DNA of 64,000 nucleotides from positions 186,001 to 250,000 of the forward strand of contig NZ_BLVZ01000005.1 of NCBI RefSeq assembly GCF_015471405.1, given 5' to 3'. The position numbers and the translations under genes were made by a program. A model generated the notes under the pieces. It was not told where the DNA came from, searched no databases, and worked only from the letters and a program-made list of their open reading frames with translations. This document shows, in pieces, positions 1-8,438 of this stretch (positions are counted from its first letter, which is position 1; each line of letters begins with the position of its first letter). This DNA is from Pseudomonas cichorii. Lineage in GTDB: Bacteria; Pseudomonadota; Gammaproteobacteria; Pseudomonadales; Pseudomonadaceae.

Positions 1-597
1 GTCGCCACTTACCAGCGCGGCGACAACGACGCACTGGGCTTCAGCAACCCCAACTATACGGGCCGCAACTATGGCGGCGATGTGGAACAACGCAGCATCG
101 GCGTGCAGTTGAATATCCCGATCTACAGCGGCGGCCTGACCAGTTCGCAAGTACGCGAAGCCTATTCCCGCCTGACCCAGAGCGAACAGCGCCGTGAAAG
201 CCTGCGCCGTCAGGTGGTGGAAAACACCCGCAACCTGCACCGGGCCGTGAATACCGATGTGGAACAGGTGCAGGCCCGCAAGCAGTCGATCATCTCCAAC
301 CAGAGCGCTCTGGAAGCCACGGAAATCGGCTATCAGGTCGGGACCCGCAATATCGTCGACGTACTAGATGCACAGCGTCAGCTATATGCCTCGGTGCGTA
401 ATTACAACAACACCCGCTATGACTACATCATCGACAACCTGCGCCTGAAACAGGCGGCTGGCACCCTGAGCCCGGGAGACTTGCAGGACCTGTCGCGCTA
501 TCTGAAGTCCGACTACAACCCGGACAAGGATTTCCTGCCACCGGATCTGGCAGCAGCGGCGCAGAAGAATTTCGAGAAACCGGCACAGCGACAGTAA
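1..597 (+). CDS. tolC: TolC-family outer membrane efflux protein, 3' part only
   Basis: The reading frame is open from the first base, so this is the C-terminal ~198 residues of a gene that begins before the window. The peptide carries the TolC-like strand 'NIPIYSGG', followed by a long polar helix rich in Q, R and E and a second strand/turn block around 'VGTRNIVDVLDAQRQLY', which is characteristic of the last third of TolC. The last ~50 residues are polar and proline-rich, as in Pseudomonas TolC tails. TolC is a trimeric outer-membrane channel used by type I secretion and RND efflux. A REP palindrome follows the stop, and the convergent waaA gene ends inside that palindrome. The family call is secure. 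Which paralogue it is (for example OpmH) is inferred only from its position next to waaA. Confidence 0.85.
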   Translation, partial: VATYQRGDNDALGFSNPNYTGRNYGGDVEQRSIGVQLNIPIYSGGLTSSQVREAYSRLTQSEQRRESLRRQVVENTRNLHRAVNTDVEQVQARKQSIISNQSALEATEIGYQVGTRNIVDVLDAQRQLYASVRNYNNTRYDYIIDNLRLKQAAGTLSPGDLQDLSRYLKSDYNPDKDFLPPDLAAAAQKNFEKPAQRQ

Positions 598-612
598 ATG
601 CCGAGCCCGGGT

Positions 613-665
613 GTAGGAGCGAATTCATTCGCGAAGGCCAAATTCGCGAATGAAGTCGCTCCTAC
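613..665. repeat. REP palindrome between tolC and waaA
   Basis: Arms GTAGGAGCGAATTCATTCGCG and its near inverse flank a short loop. The same element recurs at 5440, 29047, 46722 and 61711. It lies between two convergent genes and could act as a hairpin that ends or stabilises both transcripts. The waaA stop codon (662-664) lies inside the right arm. Confidence 0.9.
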
Positions 666-1933
666 AAACGCAGGGCAACTCCATCCAGCAGGCGCTGCAA
701 CGCGCCTTGATTGGCCTTCATCACTCCCGTCCCGGCATCCGCCATGGTCCGCGCCAGTTTTGGCTGATCGAACAGACGCTGCACCGCTACCGCCAGCGCA
801 ACCGAGTCACTCACCTCTTCCAGCGCCCCGGCCTGACGCAGCAAGGCGGCAATTTCCAGGAAGTTGAACAGGTGCGGACCGCTCAGCACGGGCTTGGCCA
901 GTGCCGCGGGCTCCAGCAGGTTGTGTCCGCCATTGGGCACCAGGCTGCCGCCGACGAAGGCGTTGTCTGCCAGCGCATACAGAAACAGCAGTTCACCCAT
1001 GGTGTCGCCCAGCAGCACTGACGTATCAGGCGTGACTGCCTGCCCGGATGAGCGCCGCACGGTTGTGAAACCTTGCTGCTGACACAAGGCATGCACGCTG
1101 TCGAAACGCTCGGGATGGCGCGGCACCAGAATCAGCAAGGCATCAGGATGGCTCGACAGCAACTGACGATGGGCCGCCAGTACGCTTTCGTCTTCGCCAG
1201 CATGGGTGCTTGCTGCAATCCAGACCGGCCGCTGCGTCGCCTGCCACTGCTCGCGCAGTTGTGCAGCCTGAACGGGAAGCTGCGGATCGATAATCAGGTC
1301 GAACTTGATCGAGCCGGTCACCGTCACGCATTCAGGACGTGCGCCCAGATCACGAAAGCGCTGGGCCTCCGCTTCGGTCTGCACGGCAAACCAGCTCATG
1401 GCTGCCAGCATCGGGCGGGTCAGCCCTGCAAAGCGAGCGTAGCCACGAGCCGAGCGCTCCGACAGCCGCGCATTGGCGAGCACCACGGGAATATTGCGCC
1501 TGGCACACTGGTGAATGTGATTGGGCCATAACTCGGTTTCCATGATGATGCCGAGGCGAGGCTGCACATGATCCAGAAAGCGTCCCGCCGCCCAAGGCAG
1601 GTCATAAGGCAGATAACAGTGCTGGATCCGTGGCTCATTGGCGAACATCGCCTTGATCCGCTCCGAACCTGTCGGAGTCATGCAGGTCACAGTAATCGGC
1701 AACGCCGGGTATTGCGCCAGCAAGGCACGAATCATGGGAGCCGCGGCGATGCTCTCGCCCACCGACACCGCATGCACCCAGATGCCACCACGCTGCATCG
1801 CAGGCAGGCCGATAGCAAAACGCTCGCCGATTCGCTGGCGATACGCAGGCGCCTTGCGTGCTCGCAACCACAGCCGCAGGGCAACCAGCGGCAAGCCAAG
1901 ATGAAACAACAGGGTATAAAGAGTTCTATTCAT
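662..1933 (-). CDS. waaA: 3-deoxy-D-manno-octulosonic acid (Kdo) transferase
   Basis: A 423-aa product, the usual length for WaaA/KdtA, which transfers Kdo from CMP-Kdo to lipid IVA at the inner membrane. The N-terminus 'MNRTLYTLLF' has a hydrophobic anchor, followed by 'GGIWVHAVSVGE' with the conserved Glu of the Kdo-acceptor site. The C-terminal GT-B half has 'VPNGGHNLLEPA', the CMP-Kdo binding signature. An ATG seven codons further upstream (1954) is also in frame, but the shorter start matches the usual family N-terminus. The gene converges on tolC and is divergent from the SMR transporter at 2069. Its stop codon is inside a REP element. Confidence 0.95.
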   Translation of the reverse strand: MNRTLYTLLFHLGLPLVALRLWLRARKAPAYRQRIGERFAIGLPAMQRGGIWVHAVSVGESIAAAPMIRALLAQYPALPITVTCMTPTGSERIKAMFANEPRIQHCYLPYDLPWAAGRFLDHVQPRLGIIMETELWPNHIHQCARRNIPVVLANARLSERSARGYARFAGLTRPMLAAMSWFAVQTEAEAQRFRDLGARPECVTVTGSIKFDLIIDPQLPVQAAQLREQWQATQRPVWIAASTHAGEDESVLAAHRQLLSSHPDALLILVPRHPERFDSVHALCQQQGFTTVRRSSGQAVTPDTSVLLGDTMGELLFLYALADNAFVGGSLVPNGGHNLLEPAALAKPVLSGPHLFNFLEIAALLRQAGALEEVSDSVALAVAVQRLFDQPKLARTMADAGTGVMKANQGALQRLLDGVALRL

Positions 1934-2068
1934 GGGCGCGGAGTTTATCAGCACGCCTCATCAAAGCCACGACCTCGTGCAGGCGTGAACACACTTGCCC
2001 GTGGCGCACGCAATGCCATGGCCGCCGGAAGAAATCGCTAAGATACGCAGCCCCCAAGGAGAGACACC

Positions 2069-2401
2069 ATGACTGCCTACTATCTGCTGGCCATCGCGAT
2101 CTGCGCCGAAGTCATCGCCACCACATCCATGAAAGCCGTCAAAGGTCTGAGCACACCGCTGCCTTTGCTGCTGGTGATCGCCGGCTACGGCATTGCCTTC
2201 TGGATGCTGATTCTGGTGATGCGCACAATTCCGGTGGGCATTACCTATGCCATCTGGTCAGGCATGGGGATCGTCATGGTGAGTATCGCGGCGTTCTTTA
2301 TCTATGGTCAGAAACTGGATCTTCCGGCCTTGCTGGGCATGGGAATGATCGTGCTCGGGGTGGTGGTCATCCAGTTGTTCTCGAAAACCGCCGGGCATTG
2401 A
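2069..2401 (+). CDS. Small multidrug resistance (SMR/EmrE-type) transporter
   Basis: A 110-aa protein of four hydrophobic segments, the normal SMR size. The key proton/substrate-coupling glutamate is Glu14 ('ICAEVIATTSMK'), and the conserved Trp63 is in 'YAIWSG'. Such proteins act as antiparallel homodimers exchanging protons for cationic drugs. AAGGAG lies just upstream of the ATG. The gene is divergent from waaA and precedes an FAD oxidoreductase, the order I recall for PA4990-PA4992 of P. aeruginosa. The sequence looks more like EmrE than the guanidinium exporter Gdx/SugE, but substrate cannot be decided by eye. Confidence 0.92.
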   Translation: MTAYYLLAIAICAEVIATTSMKAVKGLSTPLPLLLVIAGYGIAFWMLILVMRTIPVGITYAIWSGMGIVMVSIAAFFIYGQKLDLPALLGMGMIVLGVVVIQLFSKTAGH

Positions 2402-2414
2402 AATCGCGATCCCC

Positions 2415-2420
2415 TATAAT
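2415..2420 (+). promoter_or_regulatory. Possible -10 box upstream of the FAD oxidoreductase gene
   Basis: A perfect TATAAT lies 30 bp before the ATG at 2450. No good -35 is placed 16-18 bp upstream: the nearest TTGAAA (2398) is only 11 bp away. It is a weak prediction and could be chance. Confidence 0.3.
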
Positions 2421-2449
2421 GGCCCATTCTTCACGCCACTGAGGTGTCC

Positions 2450-3625
2450 ATGCCATCTGTTATTTCCACTGACGTCCTGATTGTCGGAGGCGGTGTTGCC
2501 GGTCTCTGGCTCAATGCCCGGTTACGTCGTCAAGGGTTCTCGACAGTCCTGGTAGAAAGCGCGAGCCTGGGTGGCGGGCAAAGCCTGAAGTCACAGGGCA
2601 TCATCCATGGCGGTGCCAAGTACGCTCTGCATGGTGCGCTGTCAGGTGCCTCCGAAGCGATTGCCGACATGCCGCGCCGCTGGCGTGAATCCCTCAATGG
2701 CACAGGCGAGCTGGATCTGTCGGGTGTTCGTCTGCTGTCCGAGGCCCACTATCTATGGTCGCCCGGCACCATCGCCGGCAACCTGACCAGCTTCTTCGCC
2801 AGCAAGGCTGTGCGCGGGCGCGTGGATCAGGTCAAGGGCGAGCAACTGCCGCCCGCGCTGCAAAACCCGAAATTCAAAGGCAAGGTGTATCGACTGGCCG
2901 AACTGGTAGTCGATGTGCCAAGCCTGATCGAGCGTCTTGCCGAACTGGCCGGTGACAGCCTGCTTGCCGCTCAGCAGATCGAACCCCTGCATGAAAATGG
3001 CGAACTGGCAGGCTTGCGCGTGGATGGTCGCGAGATCCGCGCTCAGCGAGTGGTGCTCAGCGCCGGTCCGGGCAATGCGGACCTGCTTGAAACCCTGGGC
3101 ATTTCCCAGCCCAGGATGCAGCGCCGCCCCTTGCATATGGTGCTGGTCAAAGGCCCGACCCTGAAGCCGTTGTACGCTCATTGCCTGGGCGGCGGCCCCA
3201 AGCCGCGCATTACCGTCACCACTCATCCTGCGGCCGATGGTCAGTGGGTCTGGTATCTGGGCGGCGACCTTGCCGAAGCCGATGGCGTGGCCCGCGAGCC
3301 TGCTGCCCAGATCGCAACGGCCCGCAAGGAGCTGGAGTCGCTCCTGCCATGGATCGACCTGAGCCAGGCGCAGTGGGCCACCTTGCGTGTCGATCGGGCA
3401 GAACCGGCTCAATCAGGCCTGGTGCGTCCAGACAACGCCTTTCTGGATGTCCAGCAGCGCCTCATGGTCGGCTGGCCGACCAAACTGGCCCTGGCACCGG
3501 ACTTTTCCGACCGCGTCCTGGCAGCCCTGTCGAACGATGGCATCCATCCGACGCCTCAGCCATCCACGACCGACCTGCCCAAACCGCCTCTGGCGATACC
3601 TGTCTGGGATCAACTGCTGCCATGA
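2450..3625 (+). CDS. FAD-dependent oxidoreductase (DAO family)
   Basis: A 391-aa protein with an N-terminal Rossmann dinucleotide motif 'VLIVGGGVAGL' and the second DAO-family segment 'GGGQSLKSQGIIHGG'. Near the C-terminus, 'VDRAEPAQSGLVRPDN' and 'GWPTKLALAPDFSDRV' fit the FAD-closing part of the fold. I chose the ATG at 2450 because GAGG sits five bases before it; a GTG two codons earlier (2444) overlaps that ribosome-binding site. The stop overlaps the next ATG by ATGA, so this gene and the aldo/keto reductase are translationally coupled. The substrate is unknown. Confidence 0.85.
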   Translation: MPSVISTDVLIVGGGVAGLWLNARLRRQGFSTVLVESASLGGGQSLKSQGIIHGGAKYALHGALSGASEAIADMPRRWRESLNGTGELDLSGVRLLSEAHYLWSPGTIAGNLTSFFASKAVRGRVDQVKGEQLPPALQNPKFKGKVYRLAELVVDVPSLIERLAELAGDSLLAAQQIEPLHENGELAGLRVDGREIRAQRVVLSAGPGNADLLETLGISQPRMQRRPLHMVLVKGPTLKPLYAHCLGGGPKPRITVTTHPAADGQWVWYLGGDLAEADGVAREPAAQIATARKELESLLPWIDLSQAQWATLRVDRAEPAQSGLVRPDNAFLDVQQRLMVGWPTKLALAPDFSDRVLAALSNDGIHPTPQPSTTDLPKPPLAIPVWDQLLP

Positions 3626-4437
3626 CCGTCAAAACCCTGCATGACCTGCATCGCCCGTTGGGCAGCACCGGCCTGAGCATTTCGCCACTGGGCCTGGGCA
3701 CCGTCAAACTGGGCCGCGATCAAGGCGTGAAGTACCCCAATGGCTTCACGATCCCCGACGATCAGCAAGCACAAATGCTGTTGAAGATGGCCCGCGACAT
3801 GGGCATCAACCTGATCGACACGGCACCGGCCTACGGCACCAGCGAAGAACGCCTTGGCCCGCTGCTACGCGGCCAGCGTCAGGACTGGGTGATTGTCAGC
3901 AAGGTGGGAGAAGAGTTCGAGAGCGGGCAATCGCGTCATGACTTCAGCGCGGGGCACACACGACTGTCGGTGGAGCGCAGCCTGAAACGTCTTGAAACCG
4001 ATTTCATCGATCTGGTTCTGGTGCATTCGGACGGCAACGATCTGGCGATTCTCAACGAAACAGAGGTCTATCAGACGCTGGCCGATCTCAAGCGCGAAGG
4101 CAAGATTCGTGGCTTCGGCTTTTCCGGCAAGACGGTCGAAGGAGGCCTGCTGGCATTGCGCGAAGGCGACTGTGCGATGGTCACCTACAATCTCAATGAG
4201 CAGGGTGAAAAGCCGGTTCTGGACTACGCTGCTGCCCACGGTAAAGGGATTCTGGTGAAGAAAGCATTAGCCAGCGGTCATATATGCCTGAGCCCCGGAG
4301 TCGACCCGGTCCAGGCCAGTTTTCAGTTGCTGTTTGAACATCCGGGTGTTGCCAGTGCTATTGTCGGGACCATCAATCCCCTGCATCTGGCCCATAACGT
4401 TGCAAGTGCAGCTGCTGTGATTCGCCGTCAAGCCTGA
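3622..4437 (+). CDS. Aldo/keto reductase
   Basis: A 271-aa TIM-barrel reductase starting at the ATG that overlaps the previous stop (ATGA). Motifs are 'LGLGTVKLGRD', 'INLIDTAPAYGTSEERLG' (catalytic Asp and Tyr), 'IVSKVGEEF' (catalytic Lys), 'DLVLVHSDGND' (His) and 'GFSGKTVEGG'. The frame stays open far upstream inside the FAD gene, but homologous sequence begins only here. It probably reduces or oxidises a carbonyl with NADP(H); the substrate is unknown. Coupling to the FAD oxidoreductase suggests a shared small-molecule pathway. Confidence 0.9.
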   Translation: MTVKTLHDLHRPLGSTGLSISPLGLGTVKLGRDQGVKYPNGFTIPDDQQAQMLLKMARDMGINLIDTAPAYGTSEERLGPLLRGQRQDWVIVSKVGEEFESGQSRHDFSAGHTRLSVERSLKRLETDFIDLVLVHSDGNDLAILNETEVYQTLADLKREGKIRGFGFSGKTVEGGLLALREGDCAMVTYNLNEQGEKPVLDYAAAHGKGILVKKALASGHICLSPGVDPVQASFQLLFEHPGVASAIVGTINPLHLAHNVASAAAVIRRQA

Positions 4438-4473
4438 TGTAGGCGGCCGACCCCAACGCAAGAAGGAGCCGAT

Positions 4474-5436
4474 ATGCCGCGAACCCTGATCCGCAAAAAC
4501 CCCAGCGACTTCAAGACCCTGCCGTTATTCGTCGAAGCGACTCCCGAGAGCCTGAGTTATCAGAGCGTCGGGATGCCGTTGAATTTTTCCCAGACCTTGC
4601 AGCGTCGCCGCAAGATCGAAGTGCCGGACAACGAGCGCTTTGCAACCGAACTGGCCAACCTGGGCGTGTCGATACGGCTGACCCTGCACTGGCAGAACCG
4701 TGATTACTGGGTATTGGTCAGGCAGCGACGCCAGGACCGTGGCGACGTGGTGCTCAAGCTGATTTCCGGCTATGTACCGGCTCACGAAATCACCCTGCCG
4801 CTGCACACTGCCATTCAGGAAGTCGCCGAAGAATGCCTGATAGAAACGCCTCAAGGCTGGCTGAGCGGGCGCTTCAACGACACCTGGTTGCCGGCGCCTT
4901 ATGCCGCAGCGCTGCATTATCGCGAGGCCATGCCTTTTCGCCTGAGTTCTCTGTCGGGTGCGGCACGACCGGTGCGTTGCGGCAGCATGACCCTGATCGA
5001 ACGTCCTCGCGCCTACGTGCATTTACCGACAGCGTCACTGCAACTGATCTACGACATGCGCCTGGAGATTCCCAAGGAAGCACGCCCTCTGAGCCTGTTT
5101 CATGTGGATGAAACCCTGGAAAAAGAACAACTGGTCGCCCGCCTCAATCGCAGCAAGCCCGATCTGTACCTGATGCCTCTGGAAAACGGAGTGCCGCTGC
5201 CCGAGCTTTATACCCTCAAGCAGGACAAGCTGGCGCCGGTCAGCACACGCGGTTTGTATCTGGCAGAAAGCTTCGCCGCCCAGGATGGCTGGGTGGTGCA
5301 TGAAGAGCGGATTCGCTGGAAGGACTGGCTTCGGCAACAAGGCCTGACGCCACCTCCCAGAAAGAGCAGCCTCAACAACCTGACCGGCAAGGCCAAGGAG
5401 TTACTGCAAATGGCGCGCAAGAGCCTGAGCAAATAA
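4474..5436 (+). CDS. Conserved Pseudomonas protein of unknown function with a Nudix-like box
   Basis: A 320-aa soluble protein preceded by AAGGAG. It belongs to the family found next to hldE in Pseudomonas (PA4993-like), often labelled 'metal ABC transporter ATPase'. I see neither Walker motif nor ABC signature to support that label. What is visible at about residues 99-120 is G-x5-E-x9-QEVAEECLI, close to the Nudix box G-x5-E-x7-RE-U-x-EE-x-G-U, but with two extra residues and Gln for Arg. The last 50 residues are basic ('PPPRKSSLNNLTGKAKELLQMARKS'). It follows the aldo/keto reductase by 36 bp and ends at a REP. Function is unproven. Confidence 0.8.
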   Translation: MPRTLIRKNPSDFKTLPLFVEATPESLSYQSVGMPLNFSQTLQRRRKIEVPDNERFATELANLGVSIRLTLHWQNRDYWVLVRQRRQDRGDVVLKLISGYVPAHEITLPLHTAIQEVAEECLIETPQGWLSGRFNDTWLPAPYAAALHYREAMPFRLSSLSGAARPVRCGSMTLIERPRAYVHLPTASLQLIYDMRLEIPKEARPLSLFHVDETLEKEQLVARLNRSKPDLYLMPLENGVPLPELYTLKQDKLAPVSTRGLYLAESFAAQDGWVVHEERIRWKDWLRQQGLTPPPRKSSLNNLTGKAKELLQMARKSLSK

Positions 5437-5439
5437 GCC

Positions 5440-5492
5440 GTAGGAGCGAATTCATTCGCGAAATGGCCTTTCGCGAATGAATTCGCTCCTAC
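5440..5492. repeat. REP palindrome between convergent genes
   Basis: GTAGGAGCGAATTCATTCGCG and its inverse, with a near-perfect 23-bp stem. It starts four bases after the preceding stop and ends 12 bp before the hldE stop. Confidence 0.92.
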
Positions 5493-5504
5493 GGGTGGTC
5501 CGCG

Positions 5505-6926
5505 TCACTGACCGCGGATTTTCTCGACAATGGCGGTGGTCGAGCTGTTTTCCACCAGCCCCAACACCTTCACTTCACCGCCATAGGCCTGGACGATTTC
5601 AGCGCCGACCACCTGGTCGATCCCGTAATCTCCGCCCTTGACCAGCACGTCCGGTTTGACGTGGCGCAGCAGGTTTTCAGGCGTGCCTTCAGGGAAGCTG
5701 ATCACCCAGTCCACAGCGCCCAGACCGGCCAGAACGGCCATGCGGCGGTCAACGCTGTTGATGGGGCGGCCCGGCCCCTTGAGGCGGCTGACGGATGCAT
5801 CGTCATTGATCGCAACGATCAGGCGATCACCCTGAGCACGAGCCTGTTCCAGATAGGTCACATGCCCTGCATGCAGAATGTCGAAACAGCCATTGGTGAA
5901 GACGATCTTCTCCTGATGCGCACGAGCGTCGTCGATGGCCAGCAACAGTTGCTCCAGCCCCAGGACACCACGCTCGGAGCCTTCTTCACGCTGGATAGCA
6001 CGCCGCAGCTCCGGGGCGCTGATCGCCGCAGTACCCAGCTTGCCGACGACGATGCCCGCCGCCAGATTCGCCAGAGCCACGGCATGGGGCAGATCCTCGC
6101 CAGCAGCGATGGCAGCCGCCAGAGTGGAAATGACCGTATCTCCGGCACCGGTCACATCGAATACTTCACGGGCCCGAGCGGGCAGATGCAAGGCCGGGTG
6201 CTCAGGGCGCAGCAGGGTCATGCCATGCTCACCGCGTGTCACCAGCAGAGCACCAAGTTCCAGGTCGTGCATCAACTGCGCGCCCTTGGCGACCAGATCA
6301 CCTTCGTCGACACAATGACCGACGATAGCCTCAAACTCGCTCAGGTTCGGAGTAATCAGGCTGGCACCGCGATAGATGGCAAAGTCCTTGCCCTTGGGAT
6401 CGGCCAGCACCGGAATGCCACGATCACGCGCAGCCTTGATCAGCACCTGATGGTTTTTCAGCGCGCCTTTGCCGTAATCGGAAAGCACCAGCACCTTGAT
6501 GCCATCAAGCAAGGTATCGACTTCCACGCTCAAGGCCAGAGCATCGGTCATGAAGGGTTCTTCGAAGTCGATGCGCAGCAATTGCTGGTGACGGCTCATG
6601 ACCCGCAACTTGACGATGGTCGGCTGATGGGCAATGCGCTGGAAGTGCGCACGCACGCCGGCAGCCTTCAAGCTATTGGCCAGACTGTTGGCAGCCTCGT
6701 CTTCGCCCGTCACACCGACCAGCGAAGCAGGTGCGCCAAGAGCGGCAATGTTCAGGGCAACGTTGGCAGCACCGCCTGGACGATCTTCGATCTGATCGAC
6801 CTTGACTACAGGCACCGGCGCCTCAGGAGAGATCCGTGAGGTACCACCATGCCAGTAACGGTCGAGCATGACGTCGCCGACCACAAGGACAGGCGCTTGA
6901 TCGAAACGCGGCATGGACAACTTCAT
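5505..6926 (-). CDS. hldE: Bifunctional heptose 7-phosphate kinase / heptose 1-phosphate adenylyltransferase
   Basis: A 473-aa fusion, full length for HldE (RfaE). Residues ~1-320 are a PfkB kinase with 'DRPGGAANVALN' and the catalytic 'FDVTGAGDTVIS'. Residues ~340-473 are a nucleotidyltransferase with 'FTNGCFDILHAGHVTYLEQA' (HxGH) and 'KGGDYGIDQVVGAE'. It makes ADP-heptose precursors for the LPS inner core built by WaaC and WaaF elsewhere in this window. It lies downstream of the dnpA-like gene on the same strand, with a 70-bp gap containing a 13-bp palindrome, so it may have its own promoter. Confidence 0.97.
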   Translation of the reverse strand: MKLSMPRFDQAPVLVVGDVMLDRYWHGGTSRISPEAPVPVVKVDQIEDRPGGAANVALNIAALGAPASLVGVTGEDEAANSLANSLKAAGVRAHFQRIAHQPTIVKLRVMSRHQQLLRIDFEEPFMTDALALSVEVDTLLDGIKVLVLSDYGKGALKNHQVLIKAARDRGIPVLADPKGKDFAIYRGASLITPNLSEFEAIVGHCVDEGDLVAKGAQLMHDLELGALLVTRGEHGMTLLRPEHPALHLPARAREVFDVTGAGDTVISTLAAAIAAGEDLPHAVALANLAAGIVVGKLGTAAISAPELRRAIQREEGSERGVLGLEQLLLAIDDARAHQEKIVFTNGCFDILHAGHVTYLEQARAQGDRLIVAINDDASVSRLKGPGRPINSVDRRMAVLAGLGAVDWVISFPEGTPENLLRHVKPDVLVKGGDYGIDQVVGAEIVQAYGGEVKVLGLVENSSTTAIVEKIRGQ

Positions 6927-6965
6927 GGAAACTCCGAGGGCAAAAAACGACGCGGATCATAACAT

Positions 6966-6978
6966 AGCCAATTTGGCT
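6966..6978. promoter_or_regulatory. Perfect 13-bp palindrome upstream of hldE
   Basis: AGCCAATTTGGCT is symmetrical around its central T and lies 40 bp before the hldE start, in the short gap after the dnpA-like gene. It could be an operator or simply the base of a small hairpin. No known regulator is assigned. Confidence 0.3.
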
Positions 6979-6996
6979 CAAGACGCCAGCAAGCAG

Positions 6997-8424
6997 CTAT
7001 ACCTTTTCAGTGGAAGACCGGGGCTTTACGTCCTGCACCCAGAACAACTCATGCCGCCGTACAGCCTTGCGGAAAAACTCGTTATCTCCGGTAGCAGGCC
7101 AGCGCCGGCCAGCCAGTAACTGTTGTATCCACCGCCGGACCTGCTTTTTGAAAGGCAGCGGATCCTGCAGGTCATGCTGCATGGCCAGAGCCATTGCCTT
7201 GTCAATGCGTTGAGCATCATCCAGAAGGATGCTGCAGACAGGCAATGGCTTCACAGGAGCCGTCGCAGGTGGCAAGGCGATGCCATACCCCGCAGGTCCC
7301 ATGGGCCAGCGATCATTGTCATGCAAGTGATTGGCATACAACAACAACGTAGCGGGTCGCCACTCACTCAACTCAATGGCCTGCAGCAACGCTTCGGTCG
7401 CCGCGACATGGTCACGGTGAGGATCCAGCTCCAGATGCGGCGTGACAACTACTTGCGGTCTGAAATGTTCCAGAACACGCACAATATCAGCCACCAGATT
7501 CGTCCAGGTGGGAAGGCCATCGGCCTCGGAGGGCAAGGCAAACGCCGAAGCCTGGCGCCAGAGACGAATATCGCTTTCTCCAGACTCACGGGACCCGAAC
7601 GGCACTGTCGGCTGCTCCTGCATTTCGGCAAGGCGCAGGCAGTAATAACCCAACTGGACACAATGGTCCTGAGCCACACCGCCCCATAAAGGCACAGCCA
7701 GGCTATCCCAGGTCCGCAAGCGCCCCTTGAGCACCGCAGCTTGCACAGGGTCCAGCCCCAAACGACGATAACTGTCGGCTTCTATCTCGCCCTGAGTCAG
7801 GGTCATGATCGCAGCGTCAGGTGCGCGACTGTAAAGGCCGAAGGCAGCAAGCTCTGCATCATCGGCATGAGGTGCCAGCACCAGGAGCGACTGGGCGCTG
7901 TAATCGGGGTTGCTCATGGCATAAAGCGTGAGCGAGCCGACGGACTTGCAGCGGCATGGCGCAAAAGAAAGCGTCCCTTGCAGCAAGGCAGCTTCCTGGC
8001 CGGACAGGTTCAAATAGCGCTTGCCTGCGACACCGCGCTCAAAATCCTGACGATCACTGCCCAGCCGCACGTAAGGATCAAGCCAGCGTCCCAGCCAGCT
8101 GGCTTTCAACTCGACAGCCAGAATCAATGTATCGCCGCCTGACAGCGATGTGCCGGCCGCCAGTTCCAGCTTGCCATTGCGCAATCCGACTTCGAGGGTT
8201 CGGGCACTGTCAGGGAAGTCGTAGCAGTAGTCGCTGTCCGGCTCGTAGAACAAGTGATCTGCAAACCAGGCTTCGTGAGCCAGCCACGCCAGAAACACAA
8301 GCGCAGGCGGCAACCACCATGCCACAAGAACCCCCACCAGAATCAGTACACCCAGCACCAAAACGGCCAGGTAACGCTTGCGTCGCCTGTGGCGTTTAAG
8401 CAACTCGTCCTTACGCCCGCTCAT
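6997..8424 (-). CDS. dnpA: PIG-L family de-N-acetylase, DnpA-like, membrane anchored
   Basis: A 475-aa protein with a basic N-terminus ('KRHRRRKRY') and two close hydrophobic segments (about residues 20-60). The PIG-L/LmbE domain starts near residue 185 with 'VLAPHADDAELAAFG' (zinc ligands His, Asp, Asp), and the third zinc motif is 'DPHRDHVAATEAL'. I chose the ATG at 8424 because GAGGG precedes it; an ATG four codons upstream (8436) has no such site. P. aeruginosa DnpA (PA5002) has this make-up and has been linked to fluoroquinolone tolerance. The target here is presumably a sugar N-acetyl group of the envelope. It follows the Mig-14-like gene directly. Confidence 0.82.
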   Translation of the reverse strand: MSGRKDELLKRHRRRKRYLAVLVLGVLILVGVLVAWWLPPALVFLAWLAHEAWFADHLFYEPDSDYCYDFPDSARTLEVGLRNGKLELAAGTSLSGGDTLILAVELKASWLGRWLDPYVRLGSDRQDFERGVAGKRYLNLSGQEAALLQGTLSFAPCRCKSVGSLTLYAMSNPDYSAQSLLVLAPHADDAELAAFGLYSRAPDAAIMTLTQGEIEADSYRRLGLDPVQAAVLKGRLRTWDSLAVPLWGGVAQDHCVQLGYYCLRLAEMQEQPTVPFGSRESGESDIRLWRQASAFALPSEADGLPTWTNLVADIVRVLEHFRPQVVVTPHLELDPHRDHVAATEALLQAIELSEWRPATLLLYANHLHDNDRWPMGPAGYGIALPPATAPVKPLPVCSILLDDAQRIDKAMALAMQHDLQDPLPFKKQVRRWIQQLLAGRRWPATGDNEFFRKAVRRHELFWVQDVKPRSSTEKV

Positions 8425-8438
8425 GGCAGCCCTCATCT

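Noticed and set aside
2398..2420. TTGAAA/TATAAT promoter pair
   Set aside because: The spacer is only 11 bp, too short for sigma-70. Only the -10 was kept, at low confidence.
3181..3621. Upstream extension of the aldo/keto reductase frame
   Set aside because: It overlaps the FAD oxidoreductase in another frame. The family N-terminus begins at 3622 with an ATGA overlap.
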